Below are positions 1 to 10,613 of a stretch of DNA of 64,000 nucleotides, piece after piece (within the stretch, counting starts at the first letter, position 1; the number at the start of each line of letters is the position of its first letter). Source of the DNA: DASYQD01 sp963837455. GTDB lineage: Bacteria > Acidobacteriota > Thermoanaerobaculia > Multivoradales > JAIOJS01. The notes under the pieces are model-generated. The model did not search any database. It saw only the letters and a program-made list of their open reading frames with translations, and had not been told where the DNA came from. Made by a program: the position numbers and the translations under genes. Location: the NCBI GenBank assembly GCA_963837455.1, contig CAWINM010000001.1, positions 248,001 through 312,000 on the forward strand. The letters run 5' to 3'.

Positions 1-1
1 G

Positions 2-826
2 GTGGTCATGGTTGCGGTCGCGGTGCGCGGCGAGGCGCCGGGGGAGCGCCTGCCGAAGGACAGCTTCCGGCTGCGCGTCGACGGCCGCCCGGTGAAGATC
101 GAGTCGTTCGAGAACGACGCCAAAGCTCCCCTGTCGCTGGTCTTCCTGCAGGACCTCTCGGGCAGCATGGCGGAGCCCAGCAAGCTCGCCAGCTCGCGCG
201 AGACGCTCGACTGCTTCCTCGACACCACCCGCGCCTCCGACGAGGTGGCGCTCGCCACCTTCGCCGGCGGTCGCACCCAGATCGACGTGCCGCTCACCGG
301 TGACGTGGGTGCGCTGCGCGAGGCGATGGAGCTGTGGGATCCCTGGGGAACCACCGGGCTCTACGACGCGGTGGCGATGCTACCCGAGATCTCGCTCGGC
401 AGCACCGGCTCCAAGCACGCCGCCGTGCTGGTCACCGACGGCGTCGACAACGCCAGCGCCATCACCCCGCAGCAGGCGCAGCAGCTCGTGCGGGCGGCCG
501 ACCTGCCGGTCTACGTGCTGGCCCTGCCGGGCCACGACGAGCCGCTGCCGCCCGCAGCGTTCCGCTATGGTGACTTGCTACGCCAGCTCGCCGACGCCAC
601 GGGCGGTCGGTACTTCGAGATCGAGGACTCCGCGCAGGCCCGCCGAACCTGCGCTAGTATCCTCAGCGAGCTGCGCCACCAGTACGTGCTCGGTTTCTCG
701 GTGAGCGGCACCGGGCCTTCGAGCTACCACCCCATCCGCGTCGAGCTGCGCAACGGTGGCAAGCACGTCTCCCTCATCCACCGGCGCGGCTATCGAGGCA
801 CCGCACCCAACGGCGAGCCCAGCTGA
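2..826 (+). CDS. VWFA-domain protein, acidobacterial type (5' partial)
   Basis: A von Willebrand factor A domain protein whose reading frame is open to the window edge, so the N-terminus (probably a signal peptide) is missing. The metal-ion adhesion site motif DLSGSM is at about residue 51 of the visible part, and a VTDGVDN stretch near residue 145 matches the later conserved Asp loop. The family known from Acidobacteriota (VWFA-related acidobacterial domain) is exported and of unknown ligand. The C-terminal part, with an HPIRVELRNGG-type beta strand pattern, fits the same family. It stops 62 bases before an OmpA-like lipoprotein on the same strand, so the two may be co-transcribed. Partner and function are not known. 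Confidence 0.85.
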   Translation: MVMVAVAVRGEAPGERLPKDSFRLRVDGRPVKIESFENDAKAPLSLVFLQDLSGSMAEPSKLASSRETLDCFLDTTRASDEVALATFAGGRTQIDVPLTGDVGALREAMELWDPWGTTGLYDAVAMLPEISLGSTGSKHAAVLVTDGVDNASAITPQQAQQLVRAADLPVYVLALPGHDEPLPPAAFRYGDLLRQLADATGGRYFEIEDSAQARRTCASILSELRHQYVLGFSVSGTGPSSYHPIRVELRNGGKHVSLIHRRGYRGTAPNGEPS

Positions 827-888
827 ACCAGGCTTCCCTACGCCGGCAACGGACCGGCGATCTCGTCAACGACCCGAAGGAGCGAGGC

Positions 889-1503
889 ATGCGTTGGAAG
901 GGGATGTTCGTGTTGACGGTTGGCGCCGGCCTGTTGGCCGCCGGCTGCGCCAGCAAGAACTACGTTCGTGAGGAGGTAGGCCGGGAGACCGCCGCCGTGC
1001 ACACCCGCGTCGACACCCTCCAGGGGCAGGTCGAGGCGAACCAGACCAAGATCAACCAGCACGACGAGCAGATCGCGCAGGCGTCGCGCACCGCGCAGGA
1101 AGCGCTGCAGCGCGCCCAGGAGGCGGGCAAGCTCGCCGAGGGCAAGCTGCTCTACGAGACCGTGCTCTCCGACGACAAGGTGCGCTTCGGCTTCGACAAG
1201 TCCGGCATCTCCGACGAGGCAAAGGCGGCGCTCGACGCCTTCGCGCAGCCGATCGTCGCCAGCAACGAGAACGTCTACATCGAGATCCAGGGGCACACCG
1301 ACTCGGTGGGCAGCGACCAGTACAACTACGATCTCGGCCTCGAGCGCGCCGAGGCGGTGCGTCGCTACCTCAACATGCAGCACAAGATCCCCCTGCACCG
1401 CATGTCCGTGATCTCCTACGGAGAGACGGCGCCGGTCACCGAGAACGACAGCCGCGACGGTCGCGCCCAGAACCGCCGCGTCGTCCTGGTGGTGCTCAAG
1501 TAG
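889..1503 (+). CDS. OmpA-family peptidoglycan-associated lipoprotein
   Basis: A 204-residue lipoprotein. The signal peptide ends in the lipobox LAAGC with the acylated Cys at residue 20. Residues about 25-90 are a charged, heptad-like coiled coil, as in Lpp or YiaD-type proteins. Residues about 95-204 are an OmpA C-terminal domain that binds peptidoglycan diaminopimelate: the GHTDSVG loop supplies the Asp, and the LERAEAVRRYL helix and NRRV strand the Arg contacts. It would tether the outer membrane to the cell wall, as Pal does, but there is no tolB or ybgF nearby, so I do not call it pal. The start is fixed by AAGGAG six bases upstream of the ATG. Confidence 0.9.
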   Translation: MRWKGMFVLTVGAGLLAAGCASKNYVREEVGRETAAVHTRVDTLQGQVEANQTKINQHDEQIAQASRTAQEALQRAQEAGKLAEGKLLYETVLSDDKVRFGFDKSGISDEAKAALDAFAQPIVASNENVYIEIQGHTDSVGSDQYNYDLGLERAEAVRRYLNMQHKIPLHRMSVISYGETAPVTENDSRDGRAQNRRVVLVVLK

Positions 1504-1545
1504 CTTCTCCCGGCGGGCGACGCCGCCCGTCCGTGATGCTGCGGT

Positions 1546-1571
1546 GAAGGCGGGGCGGGAGCTCCGCCTTC
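1546..1571 (+). terminator. Hairpin after the OmpA-like gene
   Basis: GAAGGCGG (1546-1553) pairs with CCGCCTTC (1564-1571) around a 10-base loop, and a short T-containing stretch (tgcgtttct) follows. It lies 43 bases past the stop, between convergent genes. A smaller perfect CGGGCG/CGCCCG hairpin is at 1514-1529. The U-tract is weak, so this is a plausible, not certain, intrinsic terminator. Confidence 0.45.
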
Positions 1572-1674
1572 TGCGTTTCTGGCGCCTCCTCTCCTGGAGC
1601 CCGCCCACAGCGCCGGGCGATCGGCTCGGACGGGCAGCAGGCGGCGCCGGGCAAGGCGCCGGGCGACGCTCTGA

Positions 1675-2232
1675 CTAACCCGCGGCCGGCTTGGCAGCGG
1701 GCGTGGGAGCCGGCCTGGAGGTGACCGGGTCGGGGGCCCCGGCCTTGCCGAGGAGGTCGTGCAGCCGCCTCTCGGCGACGAGGCCCGGGCGGAGGTAGGA
1801 GACCTCCCCCTGGCGATCGATGATGAGCAGGGTCGGGAAGCCGACCACGCCGAGGTCGCCGCTCACCTTCTCCTCCTCGTCGAGCAGCACCGGGTAGGGG
1901 ACGGGGCGGGAGGCGACGAAGTCGCGGACGGTCTTCTCATCCTCGCCGACGTCGATGGCGAGGAACTGCACGTCGGAGCGCGGATACTGCGCCTGCACCC
2001 GGTGGAGGATCTCCGCCTGCAGGTGGCAGGGACCGCACCAGGTGGCCCAGAAGTCCGCCAGCACCACCTTGCCGCGGAAGTCCGCGGGGCCGATCTTGTG
2101 CCCGTCGAGCGAGGGCAGCCGGAAGCCAGGCTGCCGCGTGGCGCTCGCCGGACCGGCGTTGGCACCGCACGCGAGCAGCAGCAGCATGCCGAGGGGCAGG
2201 GACCAGCGGTGGAAACGGCGCATCTCGTTCAT
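1675..2232 (-). CDS. TlpA-like thioredoxin-fold lipoprotein
   Basis: A 185-residue exported thiol-disulfide oxidoreductase of the TlpA/ResA family. The signal peptide ends in LLLLAC with Cys22 as the lipidation site. The thioredoxin domain follows, with the redox motif WCGPC (Cys66, Cys69) and the cis-Pro loop in VGFPTLLI. Members keep extracytoplasmic cysteines reduced, for example during cytochrome c maturation. Its own target here is unknown. The start ATG at 2232 gives a clean signal peptide; a second ATG at 2223 is possible. It begins 11 bases after the stop of the ASPIC/UnbV gene on the same strand, so the two probably share a transcript. The Ala/Pro-rich C-terminal tail is not conserved. 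Confidence 0.88.
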   Translation of the reverse strand: MNEMRRFHRWSLPLGMLLLLACGANAGPASATRQPGFRLPSLDGHKIGPADFRGKVVLADFWATWCGPCHLQAEILHRVQAQYPRSDVQFLAIDVGEDEKTVRDFVASRPVPYPVLLDEEEKVSGDLGVVGFPTLLIIDRQGEVSYLRPGLVAERRLHDLLGKAGAPDPVTSRPAPTPAAKPAAG

Positions 2233-2243
2233 GGTAGCAGCAC

Positions 2244-4482
2244 TCACTCCGGGTGCGGATGGTGGTGCGGGGCCGGTACGCCGCCGCCCAGACGCAGGTG
2301 CGGCAGCTCGAGATGCTCGGCGCGGCCGCTGCCCTCGGCGAGTCGATAGGCGCCGTCGAGCCGCACCCCGGTGAAGGTCTCCAGCGCGCCGGCGGGCCAG
2401 CGCACCCGCACGGTCTCGATGGTGGTGGCGTCGCCGAGCCCGAGCTCCTGCTGCATGCTGTTGCCGCCGAAGGAGCCGCCGCTGCCGGCGACGGCATGGA
2501 TGCTGCGCCGCCGCTCGCCGTCGCGCACCACCACCTCGATGCGGGCGCCGACGCCGAACCGGTTCTGGCGCCGGCCGGCGAGCCGCAGCGTCACCCAGGC
2601 GCGCGCCGGCCCGGGTTCTCGTAGAGGGCGTTGGTGTAGGTGTCATAGGGGTAGGCACCCCCCATCTCCTCGAACAGGTCCTGGTCGCCGTCGTTGTCGA
2701 TGTCGCCGAAGGCGACGCCGTGCCCCTTCTGCAGGTGGCCGAAGCCGCCGGCGAAGGTGACGTCGTCGAAGCGGCGGCCCTCGACGTTGCGGTACATCTG
2801 GTTGGGCATCAGCGAGTCGAAGTCGGGGTTGCCGGTGCCGAGGTAGACGTCGGGCCAGCCGTCGTTGTCGAGGTCGCCGTAGTTGCTGCCCATGGGCAGC
2901 GCCGGCCGCCACAACCCCATCGCCGCCGACACGTCTACGAAGCGGCCGCCCCCCTCGTTGCGGTAGAGGACGGGATTGCCGCTGGCGAGCAGCGAGCGAC
3001 GGCCGTCGAAGTAGGAGGCGAACACCGCCGCCGGCGTCGCCTCGTAGTCGTTGACGAAGAGGTCGAGGTCGCCGTCGTTGTCGAAGTCGAAGAACCACGT
3101 CGCGAAGCTCGGCCCCGGCGGCGCGAGGACGCCGGCGCTCTCGGCGACGTCGGTGAAGGTGCCGTCGCCGTTGTTGCGGTAGAGCCGGTTGGGGCCGATG
3201 TTGGAGACGTAGAGGTCGGGGTCGCCGTCGTTGTCGTAGTCGCCCCAGGCGACGCCCTTCGCCCAGCGCAGGTTGGCGACCCCGGCCGCCGCGGCGACGT
3301 CGCTGAAGTGCCCGTTGCCGTCGTTGCGGAACAGCTGCGACGGGAACGGCCCGGCCTCCCCCTTCTCGTTGCCGACGTAGAGGTCGAGGTCGCCGTCGCC
3401 GTCGTAGTCGGCCCACGCCGCGGCCTGCGTGGGGTAGCTCACCTCGGCGAGGCCCGCCGTCACGGTGACGTCGACGAAGCGCCCGGCGGCGCGGTGCAGG
3501 TCGTTGCGCAGCAGGCTCATGCGCATGCGGCCGCGGTCGCCCCACCAGCCGCCGCGCAGCACCAGCAGGTCGAGCATGCCGTCGCCGTCGAAGTCACCCG
3601 GCACCAGGTTGAGCCCACCGAGCTGGCCGCCGAGGCCCCAGGCGTCGGTGACCCGCTCGAAGGCGCCCTTGCCGTCGTTGCGGAAGGCCGTCATCGGGCC
3701 GCAGGGATCGGAGTCGGAGCTCACCAGGTCGAGCAGCCCGTCGCCGTCGAAGTCGTCCATCACCCCGCCGCCGGCGTGGTTGCGGGTGGAGATGCCCAGC
3801 GCCGGCGCCACGTCGTGCCAGCGTGGGAAGGCGACCGTGGAGGCGAGCGCGGAGGGCGGCAGCCGGTAGGCCTCGGGCACTCCCAGCGGGAAGTCGCCGG
3901 AGGCCATGCGCGCGACGTTGAGCAGCCATCGCAGCGTCGGATCCTGGGGGGCGATCGCGAGCAGCTCGAGGTAGATGTCCCCGCCTGGCGCGCCTCCGCG
4001 GGGTCGGCGTGCACGCCCTCGCCGGCGATGGGGAAGATGCAGCTGCTGGCCGTGTGCCGGGCCACGCAGTTGGCGGTCTCGCCGGCCCGCAGGTGCGCCG
4101 CCGCCAGCAGGCGGCCGATGATCACCGTCGCCGCGGGCGGCAGCGTCCGGGTCCGTGCCAGCTCGCGCGCCGCCGCTGCCCGCTCGATCGCCTCGTCGAC
4201 CTCGCCGACGCGGAACAGCTCGCGGGCGAGCTCGAACAGCGTCTGCAGGCGATCGGGGGGCGAGAGAGGCTGCGTCAGGTTGCCGCGCAGCGTCGCGACC
4301 ACGGCGTGGCCGAAGAAGGGGTCGTCGCCGTCGCGGGTGGTCGCGCACAGACGTGCCAGGTCGGCCGCGGGGTCGGCGGCGACGCCGGGGGTGGCAGGTG
4401 CCGCCGGAGCCGAAGCCGCACCGCCGCCGCCAAGCAGCAGAGCGGCGACGGCGAAGGCGATCGGCAGCAGCGGCGCCACCAT
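2244..4482 (-). CDS. ASPIC/UnbV protein with VCBS/FG-GAP repeats (two frameshifts)
   Basis: A large exported repeat protein, readable as about 746 residues only if two single-base deletions are restored. The first frame (from ATG 4482) has a signal peptide (ALLLGGGGAASA) and a helical, TPR-like segment. At the C run 3979-3982 the frame must shift to continue into DIYLELLAIAPQDPT. The middle part holds seven or more VCBS/FG-GAP units with Ca2+-binding DFDGDG, DYDNDGD and DLDNDGW loops. Near 2597-2611 the frame shifts again into the C-terminal ASPIC/UnbV domain (NRFGVGARIEV, then RVRWPAG). Restoring one base at each site makes the length an exact multiple of three. The family is widespread in environmental bacteria with no settled function; beta-propeller adhesion or carbohydrate binding is usually guessed. 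Broken or misassembled cannot be told apart here. Confidence 0.8.
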
Positions 4483-4494
4483 GCCGCGATTATG
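4483..4494 (-). promoter_or_regulatory. -10 box six bases before the ASPIC/UnbV start
   Basis: CATAAT (4494-4489 on the minus strand) ends six bases before ATG 4482 and overlaps the stop codon of the preceding DUF4340 gene. There is no Shine-Dalgarno sequence between them. Transcription from it would begin at or next to the start codon. Confidence 0.4.
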
Positions 4495-5971
4495 GCGCCG
4501 GCGTCGGCGTCGGCGCCTCCTTCAGGGGCTCCGCCTTGCGGATCGCCGACAGCTTCTGCGCCAGGTCGCCGGGCACCGCGGCGGGGAGCAGCAGCACGGC
4601 GTCGCGTCCGCTGGTGCGGGCAGGCGCCCCCGCGCCAGCAGGCTGCGACGGCCACAGCGTTAGCGTCTGCCCCTTGCCGCCGCTGCCGGTGAGGGTCACC
4701 GTCAGCATCGGCGCTCCGCCGGTCATCCCCTTGGCGTCTGCCGCATCGAGCACCCGCGACGCCTTGGCGTCACTGAGCGCGGAGAGGAAGTCGGAGACGG
4801 CGCCGTAGAAGATCTTGACGTTGCCACGCTTCCAGTCGGAATCGGCGCGAGTGAGGGTGAGCGCGCCTTGCGCGTCCTTGACCTCCACCTTGTCGACCTC
4901 CCAGACGGCGAAGCTCGTCCAGCCGCGCGCCCGCCACTCCTGCGGTGGCCGTGTCGCGGCCTCGTCCAGCGGCGGTGCCTTGATCGTCACCAGCTGCCCG
5001 TCGGCGCGCGCGTAGCGGGGCGTCTGCTCCGCCTCGCCCGGGCCGCTGCCCGCTGCCGGCGTGGTCGCCGTCTGCGGCGTGCCGTTGCCCAGCTCGAGCC
5101 GGAAGGGACGCGACTGGCCCTTGCGCACCACCTCGACGACCTCCTGCGGCGGCTCGAGGCCGAGGCCGGCAGGCGGCGCCGGCGGCTGGTCGAGAAACTC
5201 CACCGCCTGCAGGCCGGTGAGCGCGTCGACGAGCTGGTCGAAGCGCTCCTGATCGGCGCGGTCGACGAGGGGCGCCTCGAGCCAGGGCTCGTCGCCGCGG
5301 CGGGCGAGCAGCACCTTGGTGCCGTCGTGCTGCAGCGACACCCGCTCGACGTCCTCGCGGGTGCCGGGGAAGAGCTCCTTGCTGCGCCACTCTCCGGCGG
5401 GGCGCACGAGGTCGCTCCAGAAGCTGTTGGCGACCACCTGCACGGCCGGAGAACCGGCCAGCGACACGGCCCGCTGCTCGGTCCCCGGCAGCTCGCGACC
5501 CACCTCGAGAACCGACTTCCCCTTGGCGGTGGTGAGCGTCACCTGCGCCGCCGGCGGGGCCAGCCCGTACTGCGTGCGGTCGGCCTTGGCGAAGGTGCGT
5601 TCCTTCTCGAGCGCCAGCAGGCTCGACAGCAGGCCCTCCACGGCCGAGCGGTCGGCGCGTGCGGCGAGCCGGGCGCCGGCGCCGCTCGACTCCAGGCGCC
5701 ATTCGGCGACGCTGCCGGCGAGGGCCGGGGGCGCCTCGTCCGCCTTCGTCTCCTCGCCAGCGCCCGCGACACCTTCCCGCAGCAGTCGCACCGTCGAGCC
5801 GTCGCGCGCGATCGTCACCTCGCGCACCTGGTCGCTCTCGATGCCGGCGAGCACCTTCTTCTCCTGCGCCTTGGCCTCCTCGGTGCTCGGCAGCTTGCGT
5901 TCATAGAACCAGACGAAAGCGCCCAGACCGAGCACCAGCACCGTCAGCACCAGCAGGGAACGCGGACGCAA
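4490..5971 (-). CDS. DUF4340 domain-containing membrane-anchored protein
   Basis: A 493-residue protein with one N-terminal membrane segment (residues 5-23) and a long extracytoplasmic region of alternating beta-rich DUF4340 units. Strand pairs such as VREVTIARDGSTVRLLRE recur. DUF4340 proteins are routinely encoded next to GldG-type ABC auxiliary proteins, and here the start lies four bases after the gldG-like stop. It is therefore probably an accessory subunit of that exporter on the outer face of the membrane; the molecular role is unknown. The C-terminus ends in a Pro/Thr tail. No catalytic motif is visible. Confidence 0.85.
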   Translation of the reverse strand: MRPRSLLVLTVLVLGLGAFVWFYERKLPSTEEAKAQEKKVLAGIESDQVREVTIARDGSTVRLLREGVAGAGEETKADEAPPALAGSVAEWRLESSGAGARLAARADRSAVEGLLSSLLALEKERTFAKADRTQYGLAPPAAQVTLTTAKGKSVLEVGRELPGTEQRAVSLAGSPAVQVVANSFWSDLVRPAGEWRSKELFPGTREDVERVSLQHDGTKVLLARRGDEPWLEAPLVDRADQERFDQLVDALTGLQAVEFLDQPPAPPAGLGLEPPQEVVEVVRKGQSRPFRLELGNGTPQTATTPAAGSGPGEAEQTPRYARADGQLVTIKAPPLDEAATRPPQEWRARGWTSFAVWEVDKVEVKDAQGALTLTRADSDWKRGNVKIFYGAVSDFLSALSDAKASRVLDAADAKGMTGGAPMLTVTLTGSGGKGQTLTLWPSQPAGAGAPARTSGRDAVLLLPAAVPGDLAQKLSAIRKAEPLKEAPTPTPAP

Positions 5972-5975
5972 CGCC

Positions 5976-7502
5976 CTATCTCCGCCGCCTTACGGTGGTG
6001 AAGATGCCGGCCGCCAGCGCGGCCAGCGGCAGGCCCGCCACCAGCAGCCAGAAATCGCGCGAGAGCTCCTGCTGGGTGAGCGACAGACGCACCTGCTCGG
6101 GCTCCTTGGGGGCGATCCCGAGGTGCGACTCGCGCTGCACCATCCAGTTGAGCGTGTTGGCGATCAACGTCGCGTTGCCGGGCTGGTCGAGCTGCGCGTT
6201 GGTGGCGAAGTCGGAGTCGCCGTAGACCACCAGGCGCCCCTTGGGTCCGGCCGGCGCCGGAGGCGGCGTCGGTGCCGGCATGTCGTCGTCTGCCGGCGGG
6301 CTCGGCGGCGGCGGCGCGTTGAGCTCCAGCGCCACGCCCAGCGCCACCGGCCCGGCGATGTCCTGCGGGTCCTTCTTCAGCGGCTGGTCGAGGTGGTCGA
6401 GGTCGGTCTCCCCCCAGCCGCCGGCGCTCGTCTTGACCAGCTCGGTGAGAGTCGCTCCCTTGGGCGCCGTTCCTGCCACCACCGAACGCGCCAGCGAGAA
6501 CACCACCGGCACCCGCGCCTGGCGCAGCGCGTCGGTGATCGGGTGGACCCCGTAGTTGCCGGCGAAGATGGTCTCGGCGCCGAACAGCGGCAGCAGGTTG
6601 GTGGGGTCGACGACGATGTCGTCCTGCGCCTTGATGCCCCAGGCCTCCAGCCACTGCGCGAGACCGGTGTCGGCGACGCGGCCGCTGGCGGCGAGGTTGG
6701 GGTCGAACAGCACCAGCACCCGTCCGCCGCCGTCGAGGAACTTGCTCAGCAGGTCGAGCTCGGGGCGCACGAACGGCTGCGTCGGACCGGCGGCGACGAT
6801 GAGGTCGGTGCCGGGCGGCACCGCCGTCTTGCCCAGGGACGCCCACTCCTCGACGGAGAAGTTGTCGGTGCCGAGGAAACGTTGCAGGCGACCGAAGCCA
6901 CGCCCGTCGAAGCTGTCGAGCGAGGGCTCGCCGTGGCCGGTGGTGAAGAGAATCGAGGGCTTCTTGGCCTCCACCAGATCGACGATGGCGCTAGTGAACT
7001 TCTGCTCGCCCTTGAAACCCTTCATCTGCGGCGCGCCACCCTGCTGCATCGCCGAGTAGTCGTAGTCGGCGAGGTCGGTGGCCTCCACCACCCGCTTGTC
7101 CTTGCCGCTCTCGAACACCACCGCGGCGCGTTGCACGTCGTACTTCTGCACCAGCTGCTGGGCGCGCGCCGGGTTTCGCAGCGGGTCGACGTAACTGACG
7201 TGGATGCGCGGCGAGGCCGCGCCGTAGCGCGCCAGCAGCTCGCGGGCCGGCTCGTAGAGCGGCGACTGGTCATCCATGAAGACGATGACGTCGACGTCAC
7301 GGTCGAGTCCCTCGAGGATCGACAGGCTCTTGGCCGAGAGGGTGTAGAGGTGGCTGCGGGTCCAGTCCCAGCGCTGGTAGTGGCGGAAGCTCAGGTAGTT
7401 GACCAGCAGCAGCAGCGCCAGCACCAGCAGCGAGGCGGCACCGAGGGTGCCGCCGAAAACGAGCCGGCGGCGGGTGGCGACGTCGACGGTGGGGCGGCGC
7501 AT
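5976..7502 (-). CDS. GldG-like ABC transporter auxiliary protein
   Basis: A 508-residue protein of the GldG/ABC-type uncharacterised transport family. It has an N-terminal transmembrane helix (about residues 16-38), a large periplasmic domain and a C-terminal helix ending in RRRR. The periplasmic part contains the family features SAKSLSILEGL, a conserved ILFTTGHGE segment and VLVLFDPN. In Bacteroidetes GldA/F/G support gliding and secretion; in other phyla the same trio is an exporter of unknown substrate. ATG 7502 is chosen because it is two bases past the stop of the permease gene and gives the expected short cytoplasmic N-terminus. A Pro/Ala-rich linker (about residues 385-420) replaces a loop. 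Confidence 0.88.
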   Translation of the reverse strand: MRRPTVDVATRRRLVFGGTLGAASLLVLALLLLVNYLSFRHYQRWDWTRSHLYTLSAKSLSILEGLDRDVDVIVFMDDQSPLYEPARELLARYGAASPRIHVSYVDPLRNPARAQQLVQKYDVQRAAVVFESGKDKRVVEATDLADYDYSAMQQGGAPQMKGFKGEQKFTSAIVDLVEAKKPSILFTTGHGEPSLDSFDGRGFGRLQRFLGTDNFSVEEWASLGKTAVPPGTDLIVAAGPTQPFVRPELDLLSKFLDGGGRVLVLFDPNLAASGRVADTGLAQWLEAWGIKAQDDIVVDPTNLLPLFGAETIFAGNYGVHPITDALRQARVPVVFSLARSVVAGTAPKGATLTELVKTSAGGWGETDLDHLDQPLKKDPQDIAGPVALGVALELNAPPPPSPPADDDMPAPTPPPAPAGPKGRLVVYGDSDFATNAQLDQPGNATLIANTLNWMVQRESHLGIAPKEPEQVRLSLTQQELSRDFWLLVAGLPLAALAAGIFTTVRRRR

Positions 7503-7504
7503 GG

Positions 7505-8244
7505 TCACTTCCCCTTCCCCGCCTCGAGGGCGCGCGTGGAGAGGAACAGGAAGAAGGCGGTCACCGACACGTAGTAGACCAACCGCCGGCTGTCGACGAT
7601 CCCCTTGCTGAACTCGTCGAGGTGCTGGTAGAGGTTCAGGTACTGCACGGCGTCCCGCAGCTTGGGGTCGTTCACCAGCTCCTCGAGGAAGATGGTGGCG
7701 AAGAAGATGAAGGTGAGGGCGAAGGAGAGCACCGCCGCCACCACCTGGTTGCGTGTCACTGCCGAGGTGAAGACGCCGATCGAGAGGAACATGGCGCCGA
7801 CGGCGAAGGTGCCAAGGTAGGAGGCGGTCACCGGTCCCCAATCGAGCGGCAGCTGCTTGGCGAGCAGCGCCACGTAGACCAGCGAAGGCAGCCAGAGAAA
7901 GACGTAGAAGAGGAACGCGGCGAGGAACTTGCCGAGCACCACCTGCCCCTCGGTGATGGGGGCGGTGAGCAGCATCTCCAGCGTGCCGGAGCGGCGCTCC
8001 TCGGCCACCAGCCGCATGGTGAGCACCGGTCCGACGAACAGCACCAGCAGCCAGTAGAAGATGGTGCCGCCGAAGAAGGCGTCGAAGGGGGTCAGGCCGG
8101 CCGGCAGGTCGGGCCGGTTGAGGTGGTCGAGGATGATGTAGAACGACCAGCCGTTGAAGAACAGGAAGCCGGTCGCCACCACCCAGCCGAGGGGGCTCAT
8201 GAAGTAGCTGCGGAGCTCGCGCCCCACGGTGGCGAGCACGCCCC

Positions 8245-8248
<4 letters not shown>
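7505..8248 (-). CDS. ABC transporter permease, GldF-like (ABC-2 type)
   Basis: A 247-residue integral membrane protein with about six hydrophobic helices. It carries the ABC-2 signature EERRSGTLEMLLTAPI in the cytoplasmic loop after the second helix, which contacts the ATPase. Length and architecture match the GldF/NosY group of permeases. The start overlaps the stop of the ATPase gene by four bases (ATGA), indicating translational coupling, and its stop is two bases before the GldG-like start. With the ATPase and GldG-like subunit it should form one exporter. Confidence 0.92.
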
Positions 8249-9198
<950 letters not shown>

Positions 9199-9519
9199 GG
9201 GTCCTCGCGAGCAGGAGTGATCCGGCCGGCGGCCGGGGGTCGCCAGTGCTAGCAAAGCCCGCGCCGGGGCGCGAGCAACCCAGAGTGGGGGCGCAACTCC
9301 CGCTCGAGCGGCGACCTTGCCGGGGTGGCGCGTCAGATTGGCGCGGGGTGCGGCGCGCTGTCGGGGAGGGCCGGAGCTCGGGCGGCCCTGACGGGATCCA
9401 CGGGCGACCCAGCCCGGGAGGGCCCACCGAGCTTCCGCCGCGCGGCAGCAGGGCGCGACCGACCCATCCGGGTCGAGGCCGCCAGAGCCTCCGCGCGGCC
9501 GGAGACGAGTTGCGCCACG
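9199..9519. other. Non-coding stretch upstream of the exporter operon
   Basis: About 320 bases between the exporter ATPase start and the metalloenzyme stop. I see no convincing gene, tRNA, repeat or clear terminator. The promoter of the minus-strand exporter operon should be here, but no good -35/-10 pair stands out. Confidence 0.4.
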
Positions 9520-10443
9520 TCACGGGAGCCAACCCGTCGCCAAGACCTCGAGAATGCGTGGCGCCACCTCGTCGAGCCGCGTGAGGGCGGCAAACGCGGG
9601 CGCTGCCGGGCCCGCCGCCAGCAGCGGCACCGGGTTCGCCGTGTGGCTCTTGTGCCACGGTTCCTCGAGGTTGCCGTGGTCGCTGGCGAGCAGCACCGTG
9701 AGCTCCGGCGGCCGCGCCGCCAGCACGCCGGCGAGCAGGCCGTCGAGCCGCCGCACGGCCTCGGCAGGCACGATCCCCCAGCGGCCGTGGCCGGCAAGGT
9801 CGGTGAGGAACGTCTCGTAGAGCGTGAAGTCATGGCGCGCCGCGAGGCGGGCGAGTCGTTCCCCGGCGACCTCGGCGGCCACCGCCACCACCGGGGAGCC
9901 GGCTCGCCCCGCGAACAGCTCGCCGGTGACGTCCCAGGTCACCGCCTCCCCGACCCCGAGCTCCGCCAGCGTGCGCAGCGGTATCCCCGCCGCCAGCACC
10001 GCCCTGGTGGTGGCCGAGGCGCGTGCCTCGCCGCGCGAGAGGCGCCCCGCGTACTCGGCGGTGTAGGCGTTGGCGAAGGTCGCGGAGCGCCCCGCGGCGG
10101 CGAGGCGCTTCAGCACGCTGTGCTCGTCGAGCAGCGCCCGCAGCCGTGGCCCCGGCAGCGCCGGCACGTGGTGGCCGAGGACCGCCTGCGCGTTGACGCC
10201 GGTGAACAGCGTCGTCTGCCCGGTGCCGCTCTGCGGCAGCCCAGCGACGCCGAGGACGGCGTCGAGGGCCGCGAGGGCGACCGCCGTCGAGCCCGCCCGG
10301 GGTGCCGCCACGCCGACGCTGGAGAGCGTCATCGCCCCGCCGAGGAGGCCCTCGAACGCCGGTGTGGGGACCGAGGCGAAGGGGTTGCGATCCTCGTCGG
10401 CGCCCAGGCCCACGCCATCGACGAAGAGAAGCAGGAGGGGCAC
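9520..10443 (-). CDS. Metalloenzyme of the alkaline phosphatase superfamily
   Basis: A protein of about 307 residues related to phosphopentomutase and cofactor-independent phosphoglycerate mutase. It begins with the metal-binding strand PLLLLFVDGVGLG. The nucleophile region is in QSGTGQTTLFTGVNA, where a Thr in the TGQTT stretch is the likely nucleophile. Metal ligands are in VLLASDHGNLE (Asp-His) and WHKSHTANPVP (His). It is too short to be a full phosphoglycerate mutase, so the substrate is unknown. The GTG at 10443 is picked because it puts the first beta strand at the N-terminus; no ATG exists upstream in frame. It lies 171 bases after the serine hydrolase on the same strand. Confidence 0.78.
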   Translation of the reverse strand: MPLLLLFVDGVGLGADEDRNPFASVPTPAFEGLLGGAMTLSSVGVAAPRAGSTAVALAALDAVLGVAGLPQSGTGQTTLFTGVNAQAVLGHHVPALPGPRLRALLDEHSVLKRLAAAGRSATFANAYTAEYAGRLSRGEARASATTRAVLAAGIPLRTLAELGVGEAVTWDVTGELFAGRAGSPVVAVAAEVAGERLARLAARHDFTLYETFLTDLAGHGRWGIVPAEAVRRLDGLLAGVLAARPPELTVLLASDHGNLEEPWHKSHTANPVPLLAAGPAAPAFAALTRLDEVAPRILEVLATGWLP

Positions 10444-10613
10444 CGGACGTTGGTCGAACCCACGAAGCGAGGGTGCCGAGGCGGCTCCGGCGGCGTTCCT
10501 CGCGCCTGGTCGAACGGCTGTGCTCGCGCGACACGCCGGCGTTCGGGGTGATCCCTGGGCCGCGCGCGCCGCGGGGCGCGCCCGCCCGCGCCAGGCGGAG
10601 TCGCACAGCGCCG

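Noticed and set aside
2720..4663. 647-residue plus-strand reading frame opposite the ASPIC/UnbV gene
   Set aside because: Val/Ala/Glu/Gly/His-rich composition with no domains is a high-GC mirror of the FG-GAP repeats on the minus strand.
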